Assembly (NCBI RefSeq): GCF_008107625.1
Contig: NZ_SDKK01000008.1
Coordinates: 1-64,000, forward strand
DNA from: Zoogloea oleivorans
GTDB lineage: Bacteria > Pseudomonadota > Gammaproteobacteria > Burkholderiales > Rhodocyclaceae
Direction: 5' to 3'
Length of the DNA stretch: 64,000 bases
Below, piece after piece: positions 54,321 to 64,000 of this stretch. The translations under genes were made by a program, and so were the position numbers. Each line of letters starts with the position of its first letter. Position 1 is the stretch's first letter. The notes below the pieces were generated by a model that had not been told where the DNA came from, made no database searches, and saw only the letters and a program-made list of their open reading frames with translations.

Positions 54321-55649
54321 TTAATCCCTGTTGGCGTAGGGATTCGTGGAAGACTTGAATTGTATCCGTAATGGCGTGCCCTGCAATTTGAACGCCTCCT
54401 GGAAGGTGCGCTCCAGGAAGCGGACATAGGATGCAGGAACGTGATCAAGGGCGCTGCCGTGAATCACGATGATCGGCGGATTCATGCCGCCCTGGTGGGC
54501 GTAGCGCATCTTAGGGCGGAAACCACCGTGACGCGGAGGCTGCTGACGAGCAATTGCATCAAGCAAAAGCCGCGTCAGCTTCGGCGTGGCGAGCTTGGTC
54601 ATGGCTGCCTCGTAGGCGCCATCCACGGCCTTGAGCATGGCGGCGATCCCCTGCCCCTTCAGTGCCGAAACGTACAGGAAACGAGCGAAGGCAAGGAAGG
54701 GCAGCTTGCGGTCGATGTCCTCCTTGATGCGCTGACGACGGTAATCGTCGACGCTATCCCACTTGTTCACCGCTACCACAAGGGCTCGGCCGGCCTCGAC
54801 CACGAAGCCCGCGATATGGGCATCCTGATCGGAAATCTCCTGGCTGGCATCAAGAACCAGGACCACCACGTTAGCTTGCTCGACGGCCTGCAGGGTCTTG
54901 ATAACCGAAAATTTCTCGACAGCCTCGAAGACCTTGCCGCGCTTGCGCAGACCGGCAGTGTCGATCAGCGTGTAATGTCGTCCATTGCGCTCGAACGGCA
55001 CCTCGATTGCATCCCGTGTCGTGCCGGGCATGTCGAAAGCGATGACCCGCTCTTCGCCGATCAACGTATTGACCATGGTGGACTTGCCCACGTTGGGGCG
55101 TCCGACGATCGCCACGCGAGGGCCTTTTTCGGCAACTTCTTCGCCTTCCGGATCTTCCGGAAAGGACTCGAGAATCAGCTCCATCAGGGACGTGACGTTG
55201 TCACCGTGGGCCGACGAAATGCACAAAGGTTCACCGAGGCCAAGCTCATGGAACTCGGCCGAGATCATCGACCGGTTCATGCCTTCGGCCTTATTGACGA
55301 CCAGGAATGTCGGCCGACCGGCACGGCGCAGGCGCGTGGCGATTTGCTCATCGTGGGGAGTCAGGCCACTGCGGGCATCCACCATGAAGAGGAGCGCGTC
55401 GGCTTCGGCGATCGCCTGCTCGGCCTGCTTGGCCATCTCATGAACGATGCCGTCCTTGGCGACCGGGTCAAAACCGGCGGTATCGACGACGAGGAATTCC
55501 CGCTCAAGCGCCCGGCCAAGACCATAGCGACGATCCCGGGTCAGACCGGGGAAGTCGGCGACGAGCGCATCGCGGGTTTTGGTGAGGCGGTTGAAAAGGG
55601 TAGATTTGCCCACATTGGGGCGTCCAACCAGGACGAGGGTGGGTTTCAC
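54321..55649 (-). CDS. der: Ribosome-assembly GTPase Der
   Basis: A 442-residue protein with two tandem GTPase domains, each with [10 protein letters not shown]-type G1 (residues about 8-16 and near 183), and a C-terminal KH-like domain ending YANRD. It acts in 50S assembly. The start codon is GTG. It follows bamB by 15 bases; the bamB-der pair is common. Confidence 0.96.
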   Translation of the reverse strand: MKPTLVLVGRPNVGKSTLFNRLTKTRDALVADFPGLTRDRRYGLGRALEREFLVVDTAGFDPVAKDGIVHEMAKQAEQAIAEADALLFMVDARSGLTPHDEQIATRLRRAGRPTFLVVNKAEGMNRSMISAEFHELGLGEPLCISSAHGDNVTSLMELILESFPEDPEGEEVAEKGPRVAIVGRPNVGKSTMVNTLIGEERVIAFDMPGTTRDAIEVPFERNGRHYTLIDTAGLRKRGKVFEAVEKFSVIKTLQAVEQANVVVLVLDASQEISDQDAHIAGFVVEAGRALVVAVNKWDSVDDYRRQRIKEDIDRKLPFLAFARFLYVSALKGQGIAAMLKAVDGAYEAAMTKLATPKLTRLLLDAIARQQPPRHGGFRPKMRYAHQGGMNPPIIVIHGSALDHVPASYVRFLERTFQEAFKLQGTPLRIQFKSSTNPYANRD

Positions 55650-55664
55650 GCTTTGGCGACTCCG

Positions 55665-56801
55665 TTATTGAACGCCGAGGGCGTAAACATTGCCATCCCG
55701 AGTCTGGACGACAATGTCGCCAGTGGCACGCTGCAAATCTGCAACGATCGGGCTGGAATTGGTGCGGTGGCGTCCAACGAGGGTTCCATCATCCTTGCGC
55801 AGGATATGGATGTAGCCTTCACTGTCGCCGACCACTACATGATCACCGAAAACACGCGGGCGACCGGTACCACGGCCGGCAAGCAAGTCCTGTTTCCAGG
55901 CACTGGCGCCGTTGGAAATATCGAGAGAATGGACCGCACCTTTTTCGTCGGTCACGAAAACGTGCTCTTCGTCCAGATCCAGCCCCCTGGAGCTTGAAAG
56001 ATCGCGCGTCCACAGGGTGGAACCATTAGCCAGATCGAAGCAGGCCACCCGCCCCTGATAGGCAACCGCGCAGGTTGCCCGGGTGCCAATGGCAGGAAGA
56101 CTGGTGATATCGGCAACCCGCTCCAGCTCAGTGGAACCGCGCGGAACAGCCACCGTCCCCTCCCACATCAATCCACCATTGGCCGGATTGATGGCGGTCA
56201 GCTTGCCACCGGGAAAGCCGGCAAAGATGGCCTTGTCTTCGAGCAGGACCCCCGCCGCATTGCGCAGGGACAAGGAAGGCGCCGCCCGCTGATACACCCA
56301 GCGCTGCTTGCCATCTGCCGGATTGAGACCGAACAGGCGACTATCCGCACTGCGGACCACAACGATGTTGTCAGACACGGCGGGCGCAGCCAGGATTTCA
56401 GCGTTAACGCGCACACGCCACTTGACCTTCCCGGATACCGCATCAAGAGCGATCACCTCGCCCTTCGGGGAACCCACCAGCACCAGCTTGCCATCGGTAC
56501 CGACACCACCTGACAGCGTCGTATCGACCGATGTCTTCCAGACGGTACGACCGGCTTCGAGCCTCAACACATTGCCGTCGCGACCCGCCGCAAAAACCGC
56601 GTCGCCGCTCGCAGCAGGCTGGAACACGAAGAGCCCGGCATCGCCAACACGGCTGCGCCACACTTCCGTGGTCTTGAGCGGATTGTTCAGCGGCTTGAGT
56701 GCAGCAAGCTTGGCGCCACTGGAGGAGAACGGGTTAAGAGAGCTGCAGGCTCCCAGCGCCAGCGTGCCCACGAGCAGCAAGGCGAGTTGCCGGGCTTTCA
56801 T
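55665..56801 (-). CDS. bamB: Outer-membrane assembly lipoprotein BamB
   Basis: A 378-residue PQQ-like beta-propeller lipoprotein with lipobox ALGAC (Cys19). Repeated blade motifs are seen (LVGSPKGEVIALDAVSGKVKW in short pieces; RLFGLNPADGKQRW; RVACFDLANGSTLW; AVHSLDISNGASAW). It is a subunit of the BAM complex. Its ATG overlaps the yfgM-like stop by 4 bases. Confidence 0.95.
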   Translation of the reverse strand: MKARQLALLLVGTLALGACSSLNPFSSSGAKLAALKPLNNPLKTTEVWRSRVGDAGLFVFQPAASGDAVFAAGRDGNVLRLEAGRTVWKTSVDTTLSGGVGTDGKLVLVGSPKGEVIALDAVSGKVKWRVRVNAEILAAPAVSDNIVVVRSADSRLFGLNPADGKQRWVYQRAAPSLSLRNAAGVLLEDKAIFAGFPGGKLTAINPANGGLMWEGTVAVPRGSTELERVADITSLPAIGTRATCAVAYQGRVACFDLANGSTLWTRDLSSSRGLDLDEEHVFVTDEKGAVHSLDISNGASAWKQDLLAGRGTGRPRVFGDHVVVGDSEGYIHILRKDDGTLVGRHRTNSSPIVADLQRATGDIVVQTRDGNVYALGVQ

Positions 56802-57451
56802 TGAGCGTCTCCGACGGCATCCAGCTTGGCCTGGGCGATTTCGCGCAATGTCACGGCTTCCGGCTTGGTCGCAGTGGCAAGGGCTTCCACCGCAGCCGTG
56901 TAGGCAACACGCGCCTCGGCCGGCTTGCCTTGGGCAACCAGAATGTCGCCCTTCAGATCGGCGTAACGGGCAGCAAAACTTTCGTCAGGCGGCGTCTGGA
57001 CCTGTGCCAGCGCTTCGTCGTAGGCCTTTTCGTCGAGCATCACCGTAGCCAGTCGCAGACGGGCAAGTCCGCGCAGGGCCGGATCATTGGCTTTCTCGGC
57101 GGCCCAGGCAAGGGGAACCCGGGCGTTCTTCAGGTCGCCTGCTTCGCTTTGCACCTTGGCAGAAAGGAGGGCAGCCATATCGGCGTAAGCCGTACCGCTG
57201 TACTTCTCGATCAGCGCTCCAGCGGCTTCGCGGGCTTTCTGAGCATTGCGCTCAACCGCAGCCCTTTGGACCGCATCGTAGAGAACAGAAGCTTCGCTGC
57301 CCTGCTTGCCCCGGTACCAGTTCAAGCCCTGCCAGCCAACAGACGCCAGGGCGGCAACGACGGCCAATGCCGTGACCAGCTTGCCGTACTGCTCCCACCA
57401 GCCCTTGATCTGGGAAATCTGTTCTTGTTCTTCGAGGTCAAATGCTGCCAT
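56798..57451 (-). CDS. YfgM-like membrane-anchored TPR protein
   Basis: A 217-residue protein, [23 protein letters not shown], with one helix ([22 protein letters not shown], about 26-46) and a periplasmic TPR_21 region ending [20 protein letters not shown]. YfgM links the Sec translocon with PpiD and other periplasmic chaperones in E. coli; a PpiD gene is present in this window at 4372-6276. The ATG overlaps the end of hisS by 14 bases. Confidence 0.9.
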   Translation of the reverse strand: MAAFDLEEQEQISQIKGWWEQYGKLVTALAVVAALASVGWQGLNWYRGKQGSEASVLYDAVQRAAVERNAQKAREAAGALIEKYSGTAYADMAALLSAKVQSEAGDLKNARVPLAWAAEKANDPALRGLARLRLATVMLDEKAYDEALAQVQTPPDESFAARYADLKGDILVAQGKPAEARVAYTAAVEALATATKPEAVTLREIAQAKLDAVGDAQ

Positions 57452-58736
57452 CGTCTTCTTCTTCCGATTCGAGTAGGCGGTCTGCCAGGGTTTCGGGGAG
57501 CGCGTCCATATGAACGCGAATCTGTTCGCCGCCATCGCGCAGGGGCTTGAGGCTGACTTCGCCCGCCGCGGCTTCATCCTCACCGATAACGACGGCGAAA
57601 GGCGCACCGGATGCGTCGGCACGTTTCATCTGAGACTTGAAGCCACCGCCACCACAATGCAGGGTGACGGCAAAGCCGGTGCCACGCAGTGCTTCGGCAA
57701 CCCGGAACGCCGCGCGCTGTGCGGCCTCGCCGGAATGCACGAGATAGACGTCCGGCGTCGGCCGCTCAGCCTGGCCGCCGCATTCCTGCCAGAGGGACAG
57801 AATCCGTTCGATGCCCATCGCGAAACCGGCCGCCGGTGCCGGCTTGCCGCCGAGTTGGGCGACCAGGCCATCGTAGCGGCCACCGGCACAGATCGTGCCC
57901 TGGGCGCCGAGACGGGTTGTGACCCACTCGAACACGGTGCGGTTGTAGTAATCGAGCCCCCGCACCAGACGGTGATTGATGCGGTAAGGCAGGCCGGCAT
58001 CCTTGAGGAAGGTCTGCACGCCATTGAAGTGCTTCAGCGAGTCTTCCCCAAGGAAGTCAGCGAGCTTCGGAGCCGCTTCGACGATGGCCTGCAGGGCCGG
58101 ATTCTTGGTATCGAGAATGCGCAGCGGATTGGTGTAAAGACGCCGCTGACCGTCTTCGTCGAGACTGTCCTTGTGGCCTTCCAGATAGGTAATCAGGGCC
58201 GCCCGGTGAGCCGCCCGCTCCTCGCTGCTGCCAAGGGAGTTGATCTCCAGCTGGACGTCCTCAAGCCCCAGGTCATCCCACAGGCGAGCACACATCAGGA
58301 TGTGCTCCGCATCCACGTCCGGGCCTTCGTAGCCGAGCGCTTCAACACCCACCTGGTGGAACTGGCGGTAACGCCCCTTCTGGGGACGCTCGTGGCGGAA
58401 CATCGGACCGTGGTAGTACAGCCGGCGCGGATTGCCGAAAAGCAGATTGTGCTGGATCGCCGCCCGCACGCACGACGCCGTGCCTTCCGGACGGAGGGTC
58501 AGGTGCTCGCCGTTGAGGGCGTCCTCGAAGGAATACATCTCCTTCTCGACAATGTCGGTCACTTCACCGATGGCGCGCTTGAAAAGCGGCGTCGGTTCGA
58601 CGATCGGCATGCGGATGGGGCGGTAGCCGTAGCTGTGCAGCCAGTTGCGGACGATGTCCTCGAACTGCTCCCAAACTTCGGCATCGTCGGGCAGGATGTC
58701 GTTCATCCCGCGCACGGCCTGGAGGGTCTTGCTCAT
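57438..58736 (-). CDS. hisS: Histidyl-tRNA synthetase
   Basis: A 432-residue class II synthetase: [18 protein letters not shown], motif 2 [20 protein letters not shown] (in part), histidine A signature [13 protein letters not shown] and the C-terminal anticodon domain. The C-terminus is acidic ([12 protein letters not shown]). It lies between ispG and yfgM. Confidence 0.97.
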   Translation of the reverse strand: MSKTLQAVRGMNDILPDDAEVWEQFEDIVRNWLHSYGYRPIRMPIVEPTPLFKRAIGEVTDIVEKEMYSFEDALNGEHLTLRPEGTASCVRAAIQHNLLFGNPRRLYYHGPMFRHERPQKGRYRQFHQVGVEALGYEGPDVDAEHILMCARLWDDLGLEDVQLEINSLGSSEERAAHRAALITYLEGHKDSLDEDGQRRLYTNPLRILDTKNPALQAIVEAAPKLADFLGEDSLKHFNGVQTFLKDAGLPYRINHRLVRGLDYYNRTVFEWVTTRLGAQGTICAGGRYDGLVAQLGGKPAPAAGFAMGIERILSLWQECGGQAERPTPDVYLVHSGEAAQRAAFRVAEALRGTGFAVTLHCGGGGFKSQMKRADASGAPFAVVIGEDEAAAGEVSLKPLRDGGEQIRVHMDALPETLADRLLESEEEDDGSI

Positions 58737-58767
58737 GATTCCCTTTGTTCTTTTGTCGGGCGCTGGC

Positions 58768-60018
58768 TCAGGCCGGCGTGCCCTTTCTGGGGTAAGTGCG
58801 GGCCACGTAACGCTCGATGATGGCCTTGAATTCGTTGGTAATATTGTCGCCGCGAAGGGTCTGGGTCTTCACGCCGTCCTCAAAAATCGGGGCGGCCGGC
58901 ATTTCACCGGTACCGGGGAGCGAGATTCCGATGTTGGCGTGCTTGCTTTCGCCAGGGCCGTTCACGATGCAGCCCATGACAGCCAGGCTCATGTTCTCGA
59001 CACCATCAAATTGATCGCGCCAGATAGGCATGTTGTCACGAACGAAACTCTGGACGTCGGAAGCCAGCTCCTGGAACAGCGTGCTGGTTGTACGGCCGCA
59101 ACCCGGACAGGCGGTGACCATCGGAGTGAACGCGCGCAGCCCCATGGTCTGGAGGATTTCCTGGGCAACAATCACTTCCTGCGTCCGGCTGCCGTTGGGT
59201 TCCGGAGTCAGGGAGACGCGGATCGTATCACCGATCCCCTCCTGCAGCAGAACTGCGAGAGCGGCGGTCGATCCGACAATTCCCTTGGAGCCCATGCCGG
59301 CCTCGGTCAGCCCCAGGTGCAGCGGGTAATCGCACTTGGCGGCCAGGTCACGATAAACGGCGATCAAGTCCTGAACGCTGCTCACTTTGGCCGACAGGAT
59401 GATCTTGTTCCCGGCAAGACCATATTCTTCTGCCTTGACAGCAGATTCGAGTGCCGAAGTGACCAGCGCCTCGCGCATCACCGCTCCCGCATCCCGCGGA
59501 ATGGCACGCCTGGCGTTCTCGTCCATGATTCGGGCCAGCACGGACTGATCCAAGCTGCCCCAGTTCACACCGATGCGCACGGGTTTGTCGTAACGGCAGG
59601 CCATTTCGACGATCGACGCAAACTGGGTGTCGCGCTTGGCGCCCTGCCCCACATTGCCCGGGTTGATACGCAGCTTGTCGAGGGCCTCGGCGCAGGCCGG
59701 ATTGTCGGCAAGCAGCTTGTGACCGTTGTAATGAAAATCGCCGACCAGCGGAATGTCGAGATTCATCGACAGCAGCTTCTCGCGAATTTTCGGCACCGCC
59801 TTGGCGGCTTCATCGTTATTGACGGTGATCCGCACCAGTTCGGAACCGGCCCGCGCGAGCTGGGCGATCTGCATGGTCGTCGAGAAGTCGTCGGCGGTGT
59901 CCGTATTGGTCATCGACTGAACAACAACCGGCGCACCTGCACCGATCAGGACGTGACCAACCCGAACCTGGCGGGTCGTGCGGCGGGCGGCGGCGCGCCC
60001 GGAAAGAAGTAGATCCAT
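58768..60018 (-). CDS. ispG: 4-hydroxy-3-methylbut-2-enyl-diphosphate synthase (flavodoxin)
   Basis: A 416-residue iron-sulfur enzyme of the MEP isoprenoid pathway. The N-terminal barrel has [15 protein letters not shown]; the C-terminal cluster domain has [14 protein letters not shown] and [16 protein letters not shown] supplying the three cysteines. The start [21 protein letters not shown] is used; it lies 10 bases after the rodZ stop. Confidence 0.96.
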   Translation of the reverse strand: MDLLLSGRAAARRTTRQVRVGHVLIGAGAPVVVQSMTNTDTADDFSTTMQIAQLARAGSELVRITVNNDEAAKAVPKIREKLLSMNLDIPLVGDFHYNGHKLLADNPACAEALDKLRINPGNVGQGAKRDTQFASIVEMACRYDKPVRIGVNWGSLDQSVLARIMDENARRAIPRDAGAVMREALVTSALESAVKAEEYGLAGNKIILSAKVSSVQDLIAVYRDLAAKCDYPLHLGLTEAGMGSKGIVGSTAALAVLLQEGIGDTIRVSLTPEPNGSRTQEVIVAQEILQTMGLRAFTPMVTACPGCGRTTSTLFQELASDVQSFVRDNMPIWRDQFDGVENMSLAVMGCIVNGPGESKHANIGISLPGTGEMPAAPIFEDGVKTQTLRGDNITNEFKAIIERYVARTYPRKGTPA

Positions 60019-60028
60019 GGAAGTCTGA

Positions 60029-60946
60029 TTACTCGAGCTTGAGGCGGGCAACCGTCCCCTTGGTGGAGGTGCCCAGATCGACGGGAGTACCGTTACGTTC
60101 AAGTTTCACGAAACGCGCATTGCCCACGACGAGTGAAAGAGGAGCCTTGCCACCGAACTCCTGGCGGGAACCTGCTTTACCCAGTTGGGAAAAGACGATT
60201 TTGCCATCCTTGTCTTTCACTTCTACCCAGGCATCCTTGGCAAACTCAAAAACGAGATGGTCGGCACCGGCAACCGGCTTCGACGACTCGACGGCGTCTT
60301 TCTGGATGACCTGCGGCGCGAGAGGCGCAACAGCCGTCTGCTCAACGCCAGGCGCCTGAGCAGGTACGGACCCGGGGATTTCGGTCGTGCTGGCCGGCGG
60401 AGTCGATGCGGCGACAGGCGCTGGAGAGAGCGCCACGGGCTCGGCAGCGACCGGTGCTTCGGCGGCCGCAGGCACGGGCAGGCTGGCCACCAAGTCTTCC
60501 GCGGTTTTCTTGCGCTGAGTGTCGTAATACCACCCAGCGACAACGATGCCCAGCAAACCCAGGGCCGCGATCACGCCGGGCAGCACTGAACGACTGAAAC
60601 GGCCCCGCCCCACCTGAGGCATGTCGCCCTGGGCATTGGAGGCCGGCGCCAGCTCGATGGAAGCCTCGTCCGCAGGCGATTGCAAGGCCGCCAGCAGCGG
60701 GGCCGCATCAATCTTGAGAAGCCGCGCGTAGTTGCGCAGAAAGCCCCGCGTGAATGCAAACCCCGGTAGCAGATCGAAGCGACCCGACTCCAGCGCTTCG
60801 ATCTGGCGAGCATTGAGTTTGAGCGAACTGGCCACTTCGGAAATGCTCAGTCCCTGGGCTTCACGCGTGCGACGCAAGGTATCGCCAACGGAAGAGTCCT
60901 GGACTGAGCTCGTCGGTGAATTGGGCAAAGCTTGAGAATCGGTCAC
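60029..60946 (-). CDS. rodZ: Cell-shape protein RodZ
   Basis: A 305-residue bitopic protein: an N-terminal Cro-like HTH (about 22-75), one membrane helix (about 121-141), an Ala/Pro-rich periplasmic linker (about 150-215) and a C-terminal DUF4115 domain. It links MreB to the cell-wall machinery. The GTG start overlaps the pilW stop as GTGA. Confidence 0.93.
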   Translation of the reverse strand: MTDSQALPNSPTSSVQDSSVGDTLRRTREAQGLSISEVASSLKLNARQIEALESGRFDLLPGFAFTRGFLRNYARLLKIDAAPLLAALQSPADEASIELAPASNAQGDMPQVGRGRFSRSVLPGVIAALGLLGIVVAGWYYDTQRKKTAEDLVASLPVPAAAEAPVAAEPVALSPAPVAASTPPASTTEIPGSVPAQAPGVEQTAVAPLAPQVIQKDAVESSKPVAGADHLVFEFAKDAWVEVKDKDGKIVFSQLGKAGSRQEFGGKAPLSLVVGNARFVKLERNGTPVDLGTSTKGTVARLKLE

Positions 60947-61740
60947 TGGTACTGCCCTTGCAAGAAAGCCTTGAATTCGAGGGAGCCGGGGAAGCGGCGT
61001 CGAAGCTGTTGAACGAATCCCGCCTCGGCAGCGCGATCACCAAGGCGGCGCTCAACACGAATGGCCAGCCACAGACTCTCTGCGGTGGGTTCGCTCCCCT
61101 GGTGCAAGGCGCCGAGATAACGCTTCGACGCCTCGTTGGCCCCCCGACGGTAGGTGATCGCAGCCAGATGAAACAGCGCCTGAAAATTTCCATTGTCCGT
61201 TTCAACTGCGCGCAGAAACTGCTCTTCCGCCGCCTGATCGTTTTTCAGGCGCAACTGGCACAGCCCGGCATTGGCATAGGCGCGGGTGGGCGTCTGGTAG
61301 TAGGGATTGCGGACCACCGTTGCAAACTGCTCGAGCCCGGCCTGCTCCTTGCCTGTAGAGCACAGAAACCAGCCGTAGCTGTTCATGATTTCCGGATCGC
61401 CCGGCGCCAGTCGCATGGCGTACTCGAAGTTGGCAGCCGCAACCGCATTCTCCTCGAGGAACATGTGCACCAGCCCCATCAACTGGTAAGCCGGTGCGTA
61501 GCCGGAATCGTAGGCGACAGCGGAACGGGCTTCATCGAGGGCCACGCCGTAGCGACCAGCCTGAAAATAGGCTTGGCCGAGCTCCACATGAACCTTGGCC
61601 TTGCGCCGTGCATCGGTGACAACCGGCTCGTCAGACATGGGCCGATCGAGATTGGCAACAGAGGTCGGGATACGGGGTCCGGCACATCCAGCCAGCGCAC
61701 ACAGTGCTGCCAGCACCGGCAACAAGCGCTTCACGCTCAT
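60943..61740 (-). CDS. pilW: Type IV pilus assembly lipoprotein PilW/PilF
   Basis: A 265-residue TPR lipoprotein with lipobox LAGC (Cys19). About six TPRs follow, with [24 protein letters not shown] and [24 protein letters not shown] (broken into short runs). It pilots the PilQ secretin to the outer membrane. The ATG overlaps the rlmN stop by 4 bases. The rlmN-pilW-rodZ-ispG-hisS order is the classic proteobacterial one. Confidence 0.93.
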   Translation of the reverse strand: MSVKRLLPVLAALCALAGCAGPRIPTSVANLDRPMSDEPVVTDARRKAKVHVELGQAYFQAGRYGVALDEARSAVAYDSGYAPAYQLMGLVHMFLEENAVAAANFEYAMRLAPGDPEIMNSYGWFLCSTGKEQAGLEQFATVVRNPYYQTPTRAYANAGLCQLRLKNDQAAEEQFLRAVETDNGNFQALFHLAAITYRRGANEASKRYLGALHQGSEPTAESLWLAIRVERRLGDRAAEAGFVQQLRRRFPGSLEFKAFLQGQYQ

Positions 61741-62819
61741 GCCTCCGCAACCGGAATGATCCGGGTGGTACGGCGCGTCTTGTCCTTGACCTGGCCGGCA
61801 AGCTGACCGCAAGCGGCATCCACATCGTCACCGCGGGTCTTGCGCGTCGTGGTGACGATACCGGCCGCCATCAGGATGTCTGCAAACTGCTTGATGCGCG
61901 ACGCCGGCGAGCGGTCGAAGCCGGAGTTCGGGAAGGGATTGAACGGGATGAGGTTGAACTTGCAGGACACATCCCGCGTCAGCGCGACGAGCTCCCGGGC
62001 GTGAGCGTCGGAATCGTTTACGCCGTCGAGCATCACGTACTCGAAGGTGACGAAATCCCGCGGCGCCTTTTCGAGGTAGCGCCGACAGGCCGCCATCAAC
62101 TCACGCAAGGGGTATTTCTGGTTGATCGGCACCAGCTTGTCGCGCAGGGCGTCATTCGATGCATGCAGGGACACGGCAAGGGCCGTCGGACAGGCGTCGC
62201 GCAGGCGGTCCATGGCCGGAACAATGCCGGACGTGGAAACCGTGACCCGGCGGCGCGACAAACCGTAGGCGTTGTCGTCCAGCATCAGATTGAGGGCCAA
62301 CACGACGTTGTCGAGATTGGCAAGGGGTTCGCCCATGCCCATCATCACCACGTTGCTGATGACGCGCTCACCGTCGCCGTTGGCGCCGAGCAGGCGGTTG
62401 GCGAGCCACAGCTGGCCGATGATTTCGGCGGCAGTCAGGTTGCGGTTGAAGCCCTGCTTGCCCGTCGAACAGAAGGCGCAATCGAGCGCACAGCCGGCCT
62501 GGGACGAGATGCACAGGGTGCCGCGATTGGTTTCGGGGATGAACACCGTTTCCACCGCATTGGCGTTGCCCACATCGAGCAGCCACTTGCGGGTTCCATC
62601 CGTGGACACGCTGTCGCGCACCACCACAGGCGGAGCAATGCATGCCGTCGCCACGAGCTTGGCCCGCAGCGACTTGGCAACGTCAGTCATCTGGTCGAAA
62701 TCGGTTGCGCCGAAGCGATGCACCCAACGGAGCACCTGCTTGGCGCGAAATGGTTTCTCACCCTGCTGGACGAACCAGTCGGTGAGGGCTTCGGCATCGA
62801 AATCGAGGAGATTGACCAC
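61737..62819 (-). CDS. rlmN: Dual-specificity RNA methyltransferase RlmN
   Basis: A 360-residue radical-SAM enzyme methylating C2 of A2503 in 23S rRNA and A37 of some tRNAs. The cluster motif CALDCAFC gives Cys110, Cys114 and Cys117; the C-terminal [11 protein letters not shown] holds the methyl-accepting cysteine. The start is GTG. It begins 57 bases after ndk, with a hairpin in between. Confidence 0.96.
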   Translation of the reverse strand: MVNLLDFDAEALTDWFVQQGEKPFRAKQVLRWVHRFGATDFDQMTDVAKSLRAKLVATACIAPPVVVRDSVSTDGTRKWLLDVGNANAVETVFIPETNRGTLCISSQAGCALDCAFCSTGKQGFNRNLTAAEIIGQLWLANRLLGANGDGERVISNVVMMGMGEPLANLDNVVLALNLMLDDNAYGLSRRRVTVSTSGIVPAMDRLRDACPTALAVSLHASNDALRDKLVPINQKYPLRELMAACRRYLEKAPRDFVTFEYVMLDGVNDSDAHARELVALTRDVSCKFNLIPFNPFPNSGFDRSPASRIKQFADILMAAGIVTTTRKTRGDDVDAACGQLAGQVKDKTRRTTRIIPVAEA

Positions 62820-62835
62820 GTAAGTATCCGTTCAA

Positions 62836-62868
62836 ACCAGCAGGACGAAGCGATTTCATCCTGCTGGT
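62836..62868 (-). other. Hairpin between ndk and rlmN
   Basis: Perfect 10-bp stem ACCAGCAGGA/TCCTGCTGGT (62836-62845, 62859-62868) with a 13-base loop. Only TTTG follows on the minus strand, so it may be a partial terminator or an mRNA-stabilising structure. Confidence 0.5.
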
Positions 62869-62876
62869 AGAGATCA

Positions 62877-63302
62877 TCAGCGGCTGTAAACGTTCATGCC
62901 GGGGAAGAAGAAAGCAATTTCCACCGCTGCCGTTTCGGCTGCATCGGAGCCATGCACTGCGTTGGCATCGATGGACTCGGCGAAATCGGCGCGAATGGTG
63001 CCGGGAGCGGCCTTCTTCGGGTCGGTGGCGCCCATCAGGTCACGATTCTTGAGAATGGCGCCTTCGCCTTCGAGAGCCTGGATCATCACCGGGCCGGAGG
63101 TCATGAAGGACACCAGATCCTTGAAGAAGGGGCGTTCCTTGTGCACAGCGTAGAACTCACCGGCTTCACGCTCGGAGAGGTAAGCCAGCTTGGCGGCAAC
63201 GACTTTCAGGCCGGCAGCTTCGAAGCGGGCGTAGATCTGGCCGATCACGTTCTTGGCGACGGCGTCGGGCTTGATGATGGACAGGGTGCGTTCAATAGCC
63301 AT
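62877..63302 (-). CDS. ndk: Nucleoside diphosphate kinase
   Basis: A 141-residue enzyme that balances nucleoside triphosphates. [18 protein letters not shown] is the canonical N-terminus and the phospho-acceptor His117 is in [12 protein letters not shown]. Preceded by GGAG; a -10 TAAAAT lies at 63354-63359 with a poor -35. Confidence 0.97.
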   Translation of the reverse strand: MAIERTLSIIKPDAVAKNVIGQIYARFEAAGLKVVAAKLAYLSEREAGEFYAVHKERPFFKDLVSFMTSGPVMIQALEGEGAILKNRDLMGATDPKKAAPGTIRADFAESIDANAVHGSDAAETAAVEIAFFFPGMNVYSR

Positions 63303-63353
63303 GTTGCTAACTCCAGTGAGACAAAGGATGGTTCGAAAAACCGAAAGCTTGGA

Positions 63354-63359
63354 ATTTTA
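63354..63359 (-). promoter_or_regulatory. Probable -10 box of the ndk promoter
   Basis: Minus strand TAAAAT, giving a start near 63347 and a leader of about 45 bases. No good -35 match is seen 16-18 bases upstream. Confidence 0.4.
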
Positions 63360-63480
63360 ACAGGTTGATGCGGCTCATCGGCTTTTTTCGGCTCGATGAT
63401 GTCGATGAGGGAGAGCAGGGATTGGGGAACACATAAGCCTGACGGGACCGTCAGGCGGGAATCGGGACAAAACGGGGAGC

Positions 63481-63507
63481 AAAAAAAAGGGTGCGCATCG
63501 CGCACCC
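63481..63507 (-). terminator. Terminator of the candidate small RNA
   Basis: GGGTGCGC/GCGCACCC stem (63489-63496, 63500-63507), 3-base loop and eight T on the minus strand. Confidence 0.93.
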
Positions 63508-63590
63508 CCAACCCCAACAGAGAGACTTAAGTCAAGGCACCCAGTGCCTGGAAGACGCATGTTGTTGCTCGTGTTTGCGTCTTCAACCTG
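63481..63590 (-). ncRNA. Candidate FNR-dependent small RNA (about 110 nt)
   Basis: Lies between ccoS and ndk, with its own promoter (63597-63638) and a strong terminator. From the predicted start near 63589-63590 the RNA can form a 9-bp hairpin (63576-63584 with 63551-63559) with a 16-base A/C-rich loop, a short hairpin GGCAC/GTGCC (63544-63548, 63536-63540), and a single-stranded CU- then G-rich segment before the terminator. The A-rich loop and poly-U end suit Hfq. No open frame of good quality follows the promoter. Not recognised as a known RNA family. Confidence 0.6.
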
Positions 63591-63596
63591 AGAGGA

Positions 63597-63638
63597 AGTA
63601 TGCGTGTCACTGCCGGACCCGATCTTGACCTTTATCAA
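63597..63638 (-). promoter_or_regulatory. FNR/ANR-type box and -10 of the candidate small RNA
   Basis: Minus strand TTGATAAAGGTCAA (63625-63638) differs from the FNR consensus TTGAT-N4-ATCAA at one base. Its centre is 63631.5. A CATACT -10 box occupies 63597-63602, exactly where a class II FNR promoter (box at -41.5) needs it for a start at 63590. Confidence 0.65.
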
Positions 63639-63695
63639 AAACCCTTCAGATGCCAGGGTAAATGCAGGCGGGCGATCATTGTTCATGCGCTGGGC

Positions 63696-63893
63696 TCAGG
63701 ATCCGGGCTTGGCGGCCTGATCTTTTTTGCTCGCATCCACCTGAACGGGCGGCGTGTCATCGTCGCTGACCACCCGGTAACCCGGGCCTTCCAGATCGTC
63801 AAACTGCCCGCTGCGAACCGACCACCAGAAAATGAGGCCGATCAGAAAAACAAGGATCAACGACAGGGGAATGAGCAGGTAGAGGCTTTCCAT
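63696..63893 (-). CDS. ccoS: cbb3-type cytochrome oxidase assembly protein CcoS
   Basis: A 65-residue protein with one membrane helix (LYLLIPLSLILVFLIGLIFWWSV) followed by RSGQFDDLEGPGYRVV, the CcoS signature. It is needed for cofactor insertion into the high-affinity cbb3 terminal oxidase. The start is 8 bases after the ccoI stop. The C-terminal tail is charged and poorly conserved. Confidence 0.93.
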   Translation of the reverse strand: MESLYLLIPLSLILVFLIGLIFWWSVRSGQFDDLEGPGYRVVSDDDTPPVQVDASKKDQAAKPGS

Positions 63894-63901
63894 GGTGGAT
63901 C

Positions 63902-64000
63902 TCAGTGAGTGCGCTTACGCTGCAGGCGCAGGGCGTTCAGAACAACGAACAAGGAACTCGCCGACATGCCGATACCCGCCATCCAGGGCGTTACGAGGCC
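63902..64000 (-). CDS. ccoI: Copper-transporting P-type ATPase CcoI/FixI, C-terminal fragment
   Basis: Only the last 32 residues are present, the rest lying beyond the window: LVTPWMAGIGMSASSLFVV then LNALRL and a basic end (QRKRTH). The MSASSL...LNALRL ending is characteristic of copper P1B-type ATPases, and the position directly before ccoS identifies it as CcoI, which supplies copper to cbb3 oxidase. Confidence 0.85.
   Translation of the reverse strand, partial: GLVTPWMAGIGMSASSLFVVLNALRLQRKRTH

Noticed and set aside
63375-63686. 103-codon minus-strand frame over the candidate small RNA
   Set aside because: No ribosome site, no conserved-looking protein, and it would run through a strong terminator; the promoter and hairpin layout favour a non-coding RNA.

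Overview
The window reads as a chromosomal segment of a beta-proteobacterium, probably Rhodocyclales (my inference from gene order and family resemblance; no search was run). Support comes from the block purA-hisZ-DUF2065-hflC-hflK-hflX-hfq-der-bamB-yfgM-hisS-ispG-rodZ-pilW-rlmN-ndk, from an exosortase A (XrtA) exopolysaccharide locus, and from high-GC codon use. Nearly all genes are on the minus strand, so transcription runs from high to low coordinates.

Layout, left to right. 1-4128: a heavy-metal efflux operon czcI-czcC-czcB-czcA (czcA cut by the left edge). 4372-7647: ppiD, tRNA-Asp, tRNA-Val, hupB and rpsT. 7913-12130: beta-ketothiolase, a CobD/CbiB-like membrane protein, a Nudix hydrolase, a retropepsin-like protease and, divergently, a class I glutamine amidotransferase. 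12188-16871: a YjfB-like small protein, yajQ, ppnP, a DUF2788 protein, argG, argF and argD. 17027-40182: the XrtA polysaccharide locus. It holds the export lipoprotein, chain-length protein, tyrosine kinase, outer-membrane protein, ATPase, deacetylase, FemAB-like protein and exosortase-EpsI fusion. After a 471-base gap follow two asparagine-synthase-like amidotransferases, three glycosyltransferases, a nucleotide-sugar dehydrogenase, a CapK/PaaK-like ligase, a second deacetylase, an O-antigen-ligase-like protein and a TPR protein. 40375-43272: a DUF1302 protein, an orphan LolD-like ATPase and a divergent LolA-like protein. 43275-47175: HugZ-like protein, rlmB and rnr. 47209-47723: three near-identical tRNA-Leu(CAG) units, each with its own promoter and terminator. 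47872-63302: the housekeeping block above. 63481-64000: a candidate FNR-controlled small RNA, ccoS and the end of ccoI.

The least ordinary signals lie between genes. (1) Between ndk and ccoS an FNR-type box, a -10 box at exactly class-II spacing, about 110 structured bases and a strong terminator together look like an undescribed anaerobically induced small RNA. (2) A promoter and terminator enclose about 145 bases just upstream of ppiD, which could be a small RNA or an attenuating leader. (3) An 8-bp inverted repeat overlaps a promoter with a 19-bp spacer directly in front of czcI. The XrtA locus also lacks recognisable PEP-CTERM substrates, a priming glycosyltransferase and the PrsK/PrsR regulators within the window. 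The orphan ABC ATPase lacks a permease.
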